21,614 nt of DNA from Glycomyces tritici (GTDB lineage: Bacteria > Actinomycetota > Actinomycetes > Mycobacteriales > Micromonosporaceae). Location: contig NZ_JAUEMJ010000016.1 of the NCBI RefSeq assembly GCF_030403505.1, forward strand, positions 63,028-84,641, written 5' to 3'. Position 1 is the first letter of the stretch. The number at the start of each line of letters is the position of its first letter. Both the position numbers and the translations under genes were made by a program. Below, in pieces: positions 15,001 to 20,685 of the stretch. The notes under the pieces were generated by a model. That model worked only from the letters and a program-made list of their open reading frames with translations. It had not been told where the DNA came from and searched no databases.

Positions 15001-15115
15001 CGGTGGTGAACGCGATGGCCACCAGGGGGACGGCCGCGGCCGCCATTACGGCTCTGGTTCTGGCTCGGGCGCGCGTCGACGCGCGCCCTCGCCTGCGGAG
15101 GGACGGAGATCCCAT
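12071..15115 (-). CDS. Large secreted S8 subtilisin-like serine protease with PA domain
   Basis: The product has 1014 residues. A long signal peptide (about 1-45: Arg-rich start, core VMAAAAVPLVAIAFTTAAA, cut near VSA) is followed by an I9 propeptide (about 70-165). The catalytic domain has Asp204 in VGVLDTGVW, His278 in DGHGTHT, oxyanion Asn379 in ASAGNDGP and Ser594 in GTSMSSPH. A PA domain (about 425-530) is inserted between Asn and Ser, as in the plant-like subtilase group. A fibronectin-like domain (about 700-800, starting LNYPSITV) and a further beta-rich C-terminal domain follow. It should degrade proteins outside the cell after self-processing. The start at 15115 has GAGGAG 9 bases upstream; an upstream in-frame start at 15199 would overlap the promoter. 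Codon choice changes sharply near 13,850-13,980. Confidence 0.93.
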   Translation of the reverse strand: MGSPSLRRRGRASTRARARTRAVMAAAAVPLVAIAFTTAAAPVSAEPPTLPEVTPEYLKEGAALPVDYKDGNYIVQLASDPIATHEATAPAEGETIDFEASAVEEYRSTLAEEREAVINEYDVDATAAYDTVLNGFAANLTAAEAEELAASDDVAAVIPETIYQPTAAVDTSSFLGLSGGNGSWEDEFGGPKDAGEGVIVGVLDTGVWPENPALAPLPEPRPDQAVIDAKWNGECVTGVDEDPANNVECNNKLIGARYFDTWGYAEDGFASPRDQDGHGTHTATTAAGNYKTKVEIDGEKIGTFSGMAPAARVAAYKVCWGGCPGADLVAGIEAAVNDGVDVINFSIGSTGTPEFIDSVSLAFFNAAAAGVFVAASAGNDGPTSTVDHQEPWVTTVGASTHDQTFRTEVEFGREEIPAAAAVGEAKWYVKNAVDAAFDGTDPAAASRCDAGTLDPEKTEDFAIICERGNLFSANADQVAAAGGVALIVRDQYERGAATTVTSQAVPVVHVSYEDGLALAEWVDSKSNPRIEVETSELDYQNAPSMAAFSSNGPALAAEQNLLKPDITAPGVEILAGITPFNHAGNDFATNQGTSMSSPHIAGLAALLKSAHPEWSPMAVKSAIMTTAYQTDQNGDPIQRGGADATPFDFGAGHVDGQAMFDPGLVYESNPTEWIQYICGTPEAGKVQSYCDALGSIDPSQLNYPSITVAELTGSYEVTRTVTNVSEKKSSYKAEITAPAGFEVTSDVTKFTLKPGESATYTLTITRTDAAFDEWAFGDVTWVEKKGTKTVHEVRSPIVVKPVQLAAADEATFTGASGSATLSGTSGFDGSLGASVSGLVASEVKTASLSDPDSSTFPSEAPVENSHAVSYEFTTPEDAALVRFSTFDADHPAGTDLDLFVYTKAADGALTLVGSSASGGSNETVSLPGGYTFVVFVDEWAGPSPLEAKLHAWVVPGADEGNLAVDPAEQSVAMGDEYSVGLTWSGLAEGQRFLGTVNYSADGSAIDSTIVGITT

Positions 15116-15206
15116 GCGATGAGCTCCTCTCAAGGGGGACGTGCGCCGTGGGTGAGTGATCCGGCGCGGACAGCGATCTGCGGCCGCGCCGCGGCGCACG
15201 GAAACG

Positions 15207-15235
15207 AGCCTATTGCGAGGTTGGTTCGCTGTAAA
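15207..15235 (-). promoter_or_regulatory. Promoter of the subtilase gene
   Basis: TTTACA (15230-15235), a spacer of exactly 17 and TAGGCT (15207-15212) on the minus strand predict a start near 15200 and a leader of about 85 bases. Confidence 0.65.
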
Positions 15236-15236
15236 C

Positions 15237-15248
15237 CCTCATATGAGG
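15237..15248. promoter_or_regulatory. Palindrome CCTCATATGAGG next to the subtilase -35 box
   Basis: A perfect 12-base palindrome lies one base upstream of the -35 box, a usual place for an activator. The regulator is unknown. Confidence 0.45.
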
Positions 15249-15345
15249 AGAATGCCGGTATCAGGCATGACTGTTATGAGGCCGTGACATATTCGGTTCC
15301 GGCAGGTGGTTATTCAGTGAATTGCGCGCAATGCGAAAAGCGCGA

Positions 15346-15936
15346 TCACCAGCGCCACCAGAGGAATCGGCGCTCGTGCCGGAAGTTCACGGAGCTTCCG
15401 GTCGCCTTGCCCGCGACCGAGAAGCGGATGGCCGTGCCTCCTTTGTAGGTGGCGCGGTTCTTCACGGAACTGCCGAACATCTCCGTGTTGTCGTCCACTG
15501 CGTACGCGCCCTCGGGCAGCACGACGGTGAGCGAGGAACCGAGGAGCTTCACGTCGATCTCGACCGTGTCGGTGCGGATCACCGCATGGCGGCAGTCGAG
15601 CTTCACCGAGGAACCGGTCGCATTGATGAGGATCTTCGGCGGCACGACCCAGTCGCCGTCGCGCTTCACGGAGGAGCCGGTGGGCTTGAGGCGCAGCTCG
15701 GTCGGGCCCTCAGGGACCGGTTTCTTGGCGGTCGGCACGGCGAGGGCGCCGCCGGTGTCGGGCAGGTCGGCCAGGAGGCGCTCGACCTCACCGTAGGTGC
15801 GGGCCTCGTAGACCTGGCGGGAGCGGTCGGCGAACTCGTCGAGGTCGAGGCGGCCCTCCTCGGTGGCGGCGTGGAGCTTGGCGAGGATCGCCTCGCGCTC
15901 GGCGTTGGAGACGCGCATGTTCGGGTCGTGCGTCAT
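15346..15936 (-). CDS. DUF1707 (SHOCT-like) protein with a C-terminal beta-strand repeat region
   Basis: The product has 196 residues. Residues 7-60 are DUF1707: MRVSNAEREAILAKLHAATE, then EGRLDLDEFADRSRQVYEAR and LLADLP. After a linker, residues 80-190 are a beta region with the motif GSSVK or GSSL repeated (TGSSVKRDG, TGSSVKLDC, LGSSLTVVL, FGSSVKNRA, TGSSVNFRH), which recalls LiaF-type adhesin or bactofilin-like helices. The end FLWWRW is aromatic and basic, suited to membrane contact. Two starts are possible, Met1 (15936) and Met7 (15918); neither has a clear ribosome site. The role is unknown, and a cell-surface or stress function is a guess from family context. It follows the gene at 15973 by 36 bases. 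Confidence 0.85.
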   Translation of the reverse strand: MTHDPNMRVSNAEREAILAKLHAATEEGRLDLDEFADRSRQVYEARTYGEVERLLADLPDTGGALAVPTAKKPVPEGPTELRLKPTGSSVKRDGDWVVPPKILINATGSSVKLDCRHAVIRTDTVEIDVKLLGSSLTVVLPEGAYAVDDNTEMFGSSVKNRATYKGGTAIRFSVAGKATGSSVNFRHERRFLWWRW

Positions 15937-15972
15937 CGGTGGCTCGCAGGCTTCGTCATGGGCTTCATCGGG

Positions 15973-16413
15973 TCAAGGCTTTCTCGTGGGGCCGGGCCTC
16001 AGCCGCCGGGGTCCGCGCACCAGCCCGCCGTTGCACCATTCGTGGTAGTCGAACAGGTCGGGCTGGCGGATGAGCGCTTTCGTGTTGGCGGCCCAGAGTT
16101 CAACGTACTGGTCGCGGGAATCGACCGCCTTCTCGAGGAGGCGGTCGACGCGCTTGCGCGAGTGGACCCGGAAGTTGGTGCGCACGGCGTCGCCGGCGTA
16201 GATGTAGAGCACGTGGAGCGCGAAGGAGCGCTTCGGGCAGGTGGCGTCGGCGGCGAGGTCGAGCCAGGTGTCGACGAGCTCGTCGGTGGCGAGGGTGAGG
16301 TCCCACTGGCGGCCTTCGGGGGCGGTCGAGTAGGGGTCGAGCGCCCACTCGCGGATCTCCTGGGGGGTGGGCACGGCGGGGCGCGCGAACCCGGTGAAGG
16401 ACCCTTCCGCCAC
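15973..16413 (-). CDS. Conserved-looking hypothetical protein
   Basis: The product has 146 residues. The start is GTG 16413 with AGGAG 5 bases upstream; the longer open frame above it is repeat-rich and not coding. The protein is mostly helical, with PTPQEIREWALDPYSTAPEG, then QWDLTLATDELVDTWLDLAA, a single Cys in TCPKRSF, and YIYAGDAVRTNF. The basic end RGPRRLRPGPTRKP is likely disordered. There is no signal peptide or membrane segment. It is probably co-transcribed with the DUF1707 gene. I do not recognise the family. Confidence 0.75.
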   Translation of the reverse strand: MAEGSFTGFARPAVPTPQEIREWALDPYSTAPEGRQWDLTLATDELVDTWLDLAADATCPKRSFALHVLYIYAGDAVRTNFRVHSRKRVDRLLEKAVDSRDQYVELWAANTKALIRQPDLFDYHEWCNGGLVRGPRRLRPGPTRKP

Positions 16414-16582
16414 TGCCGCTCCTGACGATTCGAACGATGCTCGCACCGATCCTAGCCCGGCGCCGCCCCGATCCCGGGCCACGATTGCAAACCGTGAGAT
16501 CGGCCGACGGGCCCCGATTTCGGGGATGCGCGCGTTCTCGGGCAAAGCGGGCGGGACCGGCCGGGACTCTTCCTGGGTTACG

Positions 16583-16672
16583 CGGGTGGGTTTGCCAGGG
16601 GCGTCTTCTCTGACTCTGCGGGCGGGTTCGCCCGGGGCGCCTCCTCTGACTCTGCAGGCGAGTTCGCCGGGA
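16583..16672. repeat. 36-base tandem repeat, 2.5 units
   Basis: Units 16583-16618 and 16619-16654 both start CGGG(T/C)GGGTT and end TCTGACTCTG. A partial third unit runs to 16672. Thirty-six is a multiple of three, but no coding gene fits. Confidence 0.8.
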
Positions 16673-16682
16673 CCCTTTGGGG

Positions 16683-16717
16683 CCCTCCCCCCCCCCCGCC
16701 CCCCACCCACCCCTCCC
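16683..16717 (-). repeat. C-tract; predicted G-quadruplex on the minus strand
   Basis: Runs of C11, C6, C3, C4 and C3 separated by single bases (16687-16717) give on the minus strand five G-runs with one-base loops. It stands about 275 bases upstream of the gene starting at 16413. Confidence 0.7.
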
Positions 16718-16768
16718 TTGCCCACCCGCCGCCAGTCCACCGACCACCCTCGGCCCGCCCGCCACCAT

Positions 16769-16890
16769 GCCGTTCCGCTCTCCTGCGGCGGCGCTGCTCG
16801 CTCGACGGCTCGACCGGCCCACCGACCACCCCGCGCCGTTCAAATCTCCTGCGGCGGCGCCGACCGCTCGACGGCCCGACCGGCCCGCAG
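16769..16890. repeat. Imperfect direct repeat with 66-base spacing
   Basis: GCCGTTC...TCTCCTGCGGCGGCGC and GCTCGACGG...CGACCGGCCC occur at 16769 and again at 16835 without gaps across about 56 bases. The neighbouring CACCGACCACCC also occurs twice, at 16738 and 16819. Confidence 0.75.
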
Positions 16891-16986
16891 GTTCGTAGCC
16901 TCGGCGATTCGTTGTCGCCCTTAGGTTTCGGTTCGCCGGGCCGGCGGGCGGGAGGCGCCTTCCCCCGCCACCGGTCCGGCGCCGGT

Positions 16987-17844
16987 TCAGCCTCGGCCCA
17001 CCGCCATGTGCACCGCCTCGATGCGCTCGTTGATGTCGCGCAGTTCATTCGTGTCCGGGTCCCAGCCGCGGTCGAGGAGCATCTCCCGGAGCCGGACCAG
17101 CCACGGCCGCGGGTGCTCCATTACATCGGAGGCGGTGAGGACCAGCACCTCCCAGCCAAGGTTCTCGAGCACCTGGTGCCGGGGCGGCCGGTTGGCGGCC
17201 TCGGCGGCCAGGCCGAGATGCGTGCCCAGGCCGTCGTACTCCACCCCGACCCGCCACTGCTCCCAACCGAGGTTGAGGAACCTGGAGCGCCCGTTCGGCG
17301 TCCGCACCCGCAGCTGCGGGACCGGCGCCGGCAGGCCCGCGTCGCTGACAAGGCAGCGCGTCCAGGACTCCATCGGCGACTCCGACCGCGGGTCGGCAGC
17401 GAGCAGGGTCGCGTTCGCCCGTCTGAGCCGGTCGCCGTGCAGCGGTTCGAGTGCGGCCGAGAGGCTGCCCGCGTCGATGCCGGCCCGCAGGAACTGGTCC
17501 GCCGCGGCCACCGCCTCCAGCCGCGGGAGATCGGCCGCGCAGTCGACCAGGGTGCGCGCCAAGCGGGTCACCGGCAGGCCGTCGATCACCGTGATGTCCG
17601 CCAGCGGTGGATCGGGCGAACTCTCCACGGGCCATTCGCGCTGGTCCGCTCCCGGTGGCAGCACATCGAAGCCGTGGATCCAGGCCGCGGTGCGGCCTGT
17701 GGCCACCAGGCTGAAGTTCGCTTCGAATGCGGCCTCGAAGCGCATGAGGAGGTCTTGAGGGGTCTCGCTCGCGTCGTGGAGCGCCTGGTCGAGCGGCCGG
17801 TTCATCGTGGCTGTCATGGTGCGGTACATCGGTATCTGCGTCAT
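16987..17844 (-). CDS. AbiEi/DUF559-type protein with endonuclease-like C-terminal domain
   Basis: The product has 285 residues. The layout fits actinobacterial proteins annotated as AbiEi-like antitoxins or DUF559 nucleases. The middle part has VATGRTAAWIHGFDVLPPG, then DGLPVTRLARTLVDCA. The C-terminal restriction-endonuclease-like domain (about 150-262) has RSESPMESWTR, FLNLGWEQWRVGVEYDG and NLGWEVLVLTASD. Relatives usually have Asp where Asn191 stands (L-D-x-x-W before VEYDG), so the nuclease site may be dead. The N-terminal helix-turn-helix of full AbiEi proteins is short or missing. The start at 17844 is preferred because a TTGACG-17-GACAGT promoter ends 6 bases before it; inner Met codons at 17829, 17817 and 17805 have no better support. 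No toxin gene is adjacent. Confidence 0.8.
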   Translation of the reverse strand: MTQIPMYRTMTATMNRPLDQALHDASETPQDLLMRFEAAFEANFSLVATGRTAAWIHGFDVLPPGADQREWPVESSPDPPLADITVIDGLPVTRLARTLVDCAADLPRLEAVAAADQFLRAGIDAGSLSAALEPLHGDRLRRANATLLAADPRSESPMESWTRCLVSDAGLPAPVPQLRVRTPNGRSRFLNLGWEQWRVGVEYDGLGTHLGLAAEAANRPPRHQVLENLGWEVLVLTASDVMEHPRPWLVRLREMLLDRGWDPDTNELRDINERIEAVHMAVGRG

Positions 17845-17850
17845 ATACCA

Positions 17851-17879
17851 ACTGTCGCCGAGTCGCTCCAGAGCGTCAA
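17851..17879 (-). promoter_or_regulatory. Leaderless promoter of the AbiEi/DUF559-type gene
   Basis: TTGACG (17874-17879), a 17-base spacer and GACAGT (17851-17856) on the minus strand end 6 bases before ATG 17844. Confidence 0.6.
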
Positions 17880-17895
17880 CAACAACTTTTCGGCC

Positions 17896-17971
17896 TGTGG
17901 ATAACTCTGGGGATTCGGAATGAAATAGCAGGTGAGCGGCTGGCAAGAGCGAGATTCGGGGTTGTGGATCC
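17896..17971. other. Two DnaA-box-like sequences
   Basis: TGTGGATAA (17896-17904) is an exact complement of the TTATCCACA box, and TGTGGATCC (17963-17971) matches 7 of 9. They lie just upstream of the leaderless promoter. No dnaA or dnaN is nearby, so this is not oriC. Confidence 0.35.
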
Positions 17972-18098
17972 GGCTGCCGGCGGAAGAATCCGCTCACGGA
18001 TTCCGGTGGTTGCGAATGGCGCGGAACAGGGGCTTTGCGGAGGTGCCCGCTCGTGAACCCGGCTCGGAGACCGTTCGGTCCCGAAGGGTGCATACAGA

Positions 18099-18135
18099 GA
18101 ACGGCCGTGGAGCCCAAGGCTTTCCACGGCCGTTC
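18099..18135 (-). terminator. Terminator of the Pro/Gln-rich membrane protein gene
   Basis: A 13-bp perfect stem, GAACGGCCGTGGA and its complement, with an 11-base loop lies 30 bases past the stop. On the minus strand it is followed by TCTGTATG. Confidence 0.75.
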
Positions 18136-18165
18136 CTCTTCGAATCTCGCTCGCTGTCGGAGTCG

Positions 18166-19020
18166 CTACTCGACGAACCCGTACTCCACGTCGTAGAGCT
18201 TCCAGGCGCCGTCTTCCTCGACCAGCGTGTACGTGTAGCCGGTGACGATGTCGGACTCCTCATCGGGGGCCGAGTCGTCCATGGTCCAGCCCGCCCAGGC
18301 CCGCATGGTGCCGTCCGCGTCCTCGCGCGCCATGCCCCAGTACGGGTACGGGTAGGGCTCCGTCGTGTCCTCGATTTCCCATTCGAGGTCGATGGTCATA
18401 TTGGAGGTCGCATCAGCGCTCACCAGCGCCCGCATGGCGTCGTCGTCGCCCGTGTTCTGCGCGACCTGGTAGGCGATCGCGACACCCTCGGGTGAGGCCG
18501 GGTCGAAATCGTCGGAGCTGGACGGCGGTCCCCACTCGCTGAAGGCGCCGCCCGCGTCAGGGGTGGCCGCCTCCTCTTCCGCAGTCGTCTCTTCGGCCGC
18601 CTCGGTCGTCTCCTCCTCCTTCGAGGGTTCGACGCTCTCGGAGGTGTCACCGTCGCCGGCCTGAGGATCGTCGTCGTCGACCATCCCGGGGATGATCAGG
18701 ACCGCGGCGATGCCGAGGACCACGACGAGCGCGACGATCACGCCCAGGATCACCGGCAGGTTGCCGCCCTGCTTCGCGGGCGGGAGCGGCGGGGGCAGGA
18801 TCGAGCCGGGCGCCGACGGGTAGCCCGGTTGCACGCCCACAGGCGGCATCGGCGACTGCATCGGCGGCTGCGTGTACTGCTGCGGCGGCTGCGGCTGCTG
18901 GTAGTAGTTGCCAGGCGGAGGCGTGCTGTTGTAGCCCTGCGAGTAGGGGTCGCTGGGCTGCTGCGGTTCGGGCTGCAGCTGATACTGCGGGTTCCCACCG
19001 CCGGGGGGCGGATACGTCAT
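18166..19020 (-). CDS. Membrane-anchored protein with Pro/Gln-rich cytoplasmic tail and extracellular NTF2-like domain
   Basis: The product has 284 residues. Residues 1-85 are Pro/Gln/Tyr-rich (PPQQYTQPPMQSPMPPVG) and disordered. One transmembrane helix follows at about 88-112 (LPVILGVIVALVVVLGIAAV). Residues 113-155 are an acidic Glu/Thr linker (KEEETTEAAEETTAEEEAA). Residues 165-284 are a compact domain (SPEGVAIAYQVAQNTGDDDA, then MRALVSADATSN, and VTGYTYTLVEEDGAWKLYDV) resembling the DUF4878/NTF2-like fold of actinobacterial surface proteins. It starts at ATG 19020; the upstream GAAG is a weak ribosome site. It is monocistronic, with a clear terminator. Such proteins are common, and their function is mostly unknown. 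Confidence 0.82.
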   Translation of the reverse strand: MTYPPPGGGNPQYQLQPEPQQPSDPYSQGYNSTPPPGNYYQQPQPPQQYTQPPMQSPMPPVGVQPGYPSAPGSILPPPLPPAKQGGNLPVILGVIVALVVVLGIAAVLIIPGMVDDDDPQAGDGDTSESVEPSKEEETTEAAEETTAEEEAATPDAGGAFSEWGPPSSSDDFDPASPEGVAIAYQVAQNTGDDDAMRALVSADATSNMTIDLEWEIEDTTEPYPYPYWGMAREDADGTMRAWAGWTMDDSAPDEESDIVTGYTYTLVEEDGAWKLYDVEYGFVE

Positions 19021-19205
19021 CGCTTCTACACGCCTCGTCTGCTCGGGGGCAATCGGTCGCGGTGATCGGGCTTCACCGGGGTGACCTCGATCGTACAGGC
19101 ATCCGCCGACACCGTGGCCCCCGGAAATCCCCAGGTCGCATCGCCTGGCAAAGGCGAAGGGGCCGTACAGGGACGAACCGCTCCCTCCGCCCTGCCGCGA
19201 GCGAA

Positions 19206-19228
19206 CCGTCGCACACCCAGTGCGACGG
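19206..19228. promoter_or_regulatory. Inverted repeat CCGTCGCAC-ACCCA-GTGCGACGG
   Basis: A perfect 9-bp inverted repeat with a 5-base centre ends 18 bases before TACGAT, so it covers the -35 region of the likely promoter. It could be an operator or a small hairpin. Confidence 0.5.
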
Positions 19229-19246
19229 CCCGCACAACGATGGGAC

Positions 19247-19252
19247 TACGAT
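19247..19252 (+). promoter_or_regulatory. -10 box for the repeat-protein gene
   Basis: TACGAT matches TANNNT. The leader to ATG 19393 would be about 135 bases. No good -35 is seen, as the inverted repeat occupies that place. Confidence 0.45.
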
Positions 19253-19392
19253 TTATGCCCCGGCACCGCGCATGCGGCCTGAAACCCGGCGCCGTCGATC
19301 CCACGTCGAGGCCGCGCGCGGCGCCCGAGGCAGCGCGCTGCCGCGGACGCCGTACCGAGAAGTCCCCGCCGCTTCTACCCGAGGTTCGACGT

Positions 19393-20664
19393 ATGGCGAA
19401 CGCCAATGCAGTGCAGCTTTGGACCATCCGCTTCTCCGCCGCGCTCGCCGCCCCCGTCCCGGTGGTCGAGCTCCTCGACGCGGGCCGCTGGGGCTACGGC
19501 CTCCTCTACCCCGCGATCGCCGCGACCTGGGCGACCGGCTGCTGGCAGCGCCGCCGCCAGCTCGCCCGCATGCGCGACGAGCCCGACCCGGAGCCGCGCA
19601 AGACCCGCGCCCGCTTCTGGGGCAGTGAGACGGATGAGCCGGACGAGTACCGCATGGGCGCCTACGAATCCGCGATCAGCGACGCCTACCGCTCGCCCGC
19701 CGGCGAATCCACGACCGGCGCGTACACCGACGCGAACAAACCGGCCGGCGCCTTCGGCGATCCGTGCGAGCCGTCGATCGGCACCTTCGGCGACGCTTGC
19801 GAGCCGTCGATCGGCATGGCGGTCGTGGCCGTCCCGCATCAGCGCCGCGACCGCGCCATGAGCAACCTCGTGGGCTCCATCAAGAACGAGGCTATCGACG
19901 CCGAACTGCGCATACAGCTCATCCAGGACCTCGTCGACCTCGGCGGCCGGGACATGGCCATGCGGCTCTCTTCCGTAGCCAAATCGTCCAATGTGGATGT
20001 AGAGGTGCGGCTCGAGGTCGCCGAGCACATGGGCCGCTTCAGCGTCGAGGACGCCGCCCGCGCGCTCGAATCCATCGCCGCCGACGCCACCGTCGACGCC
20101 AAGTACCGCCTGGACGCCGCCAGCGCCCTCGTCGACTGCGCCGCCGGTCCGGCCGGGATCGCCCTCATGCAGCTGGTCACCGACGAGTCGGTGAGCGAGT
20201 ACGTGCGGCACAGCGCCGCCCACGAACTGCGCAACGTCCACGGCTCCGCCGCAGCGATGGCCCTGCGGCACTTGGCGAACGCGCCGCTGCTCTCGGTGCG
20301 GCTGCGGATCATCTGCGCGGAGCAGCTCGCCGAGGACAGTGTCATCGACGCCGAGAACGCGTTGTGGCGCATCGTTAAAGGCGTCGAGTCCGTCATGGAC
20401 TTCCATCTGGGCATCGATGCGGCCGAGGCGATGTACGGCATCAGCCCCGATGTGGGCGTCGAGGCGTACTCGGTGCTGGCCTCCGACGGGTGCTTCCACT
20501 GGTTCGGGCGCATTGAGGCCGCGTTCCGGCTCGGTCGGCTCGGCCTGCGCGACGGTTACGACCTGCTCAGCGATTTCGCGCGCGCCGAGCACTTGGAAGA
20601 GGTGTACGCGCGGGCCGCGCTCGAGCGGCTCTTCCAGCTGGAGGTCGACTCCGGGGGCGAGTGA
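19393..20664 (+). CDS. Membrane-linked HEAT-like repeat protein, unknown function
   Basis: The product has 423 residues. Two short hydrophobic segments (about 12-30 and 33-51, WGYGLLYPAIAATWATGCW) suggest an N-terminal membrane anchor. Residues 55-150 are a charged linker that includes a near-perfect repeat, FGDPCEPSIG then FGDACEPSIG. Residues 155-420 are alpha-helical repeats of about 30-35 residues (DVEVRLEVAEHMGRFSVEDA, VDAKYRLDAASALVDCA, SEYVRHSAAHELRNV, LSVRLRIICAEQLAEDS), the HEAT-like scaffold used for protein binding. The start at 19393 has CGAGG 8 bases upstream; the longer frame to 19081 overlaps the promoter and lacks coding character. It converges with the methyltransferase gene, with only 21 bases between the stops. 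A scaffold role in the membrane is inferred. Confidence 0.78.
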   Translation: MANANAVQLWTIRFSAALAAPVPVVELLDAGRWGYGLLYPAIAATWATGCWQRRRQLARMRDEPDPEPRKTRARFWGSETDEPDEYRMGAYESAISDAYRSPAGESTTGAYTDANKPAGAFGDPCEPSIGTFGDACEPSIGMAVVAVPHQRRDRAMSNLVGSIKNEAIDAELRIQLIQDLVDLGGRDMAMRLSSVAKSSNVDVEVRLEVAEHMGRFSVEDAARALESIAADATVDAKYRLDAASALVDCAAGPAGIALMQLVTDESVSEYVRHSAAHELRNVHGSAAAMALRHLANAPLLSVRLRIICAEQLAEDSVIDAENALWRIVKGVESVMDFHLGIDAAEAMYGISPDVGVEAYSVLASDGCFHWFGRIEAAFRLGRLGLRDGYDLLSDFARAEHLEEVYARAALERLFQLEVDSGGE

Positions 20665-20685
20665 AGCGGTGAGCCGCGGGGGCGC

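Larger units (their letters stand above)
16414..16986. other. Repeat-rich intergenic region
   Basis: These 573 bases hold no convincing gene. They contain a 36-base tandem repeat, a long C-run and a second 66-base-spaced repeat, each listed separately. Open frames across it translate into Arg/Pro/Gly low complexity that only mirrors the repeats. Confidence 0.65.
17845..18165. other. Intergenic region upstream of the AbiEi/DUF559-type gene
   Basis: These 321 bases contain the promoter, the DnaA-like boxes, a perfect inverted repeat GAATCCG-CTCA-CGGATTC (17986-18003) and the terminator of the next gene (18099-18135). Otherwise no gene is seen. Confidence 0.6.
19021..19392. other. Divergent intergenic region
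   Basis: These 372 bases separate two divergent genes. An open frame from 19081 leads in-frame into the gene at 19393, but its translation is low-complexity and lies over the promoter. The region holds the inverted repeat and -10 box listed next. Confidence 0.55.

Noticed and set aside
16583..16672. CRISPR array
   Set aside because: Units abut directly with no variable spacers and no cas genes are present; it is a simple tandem repeat.
16578..17048. 156-codon minus-strand frame in the repeat region
   Set aside because: The product only mirrors DNA repeats (Arg runs, Gly runs) and overlaps the end of the AbiEi-type gene.
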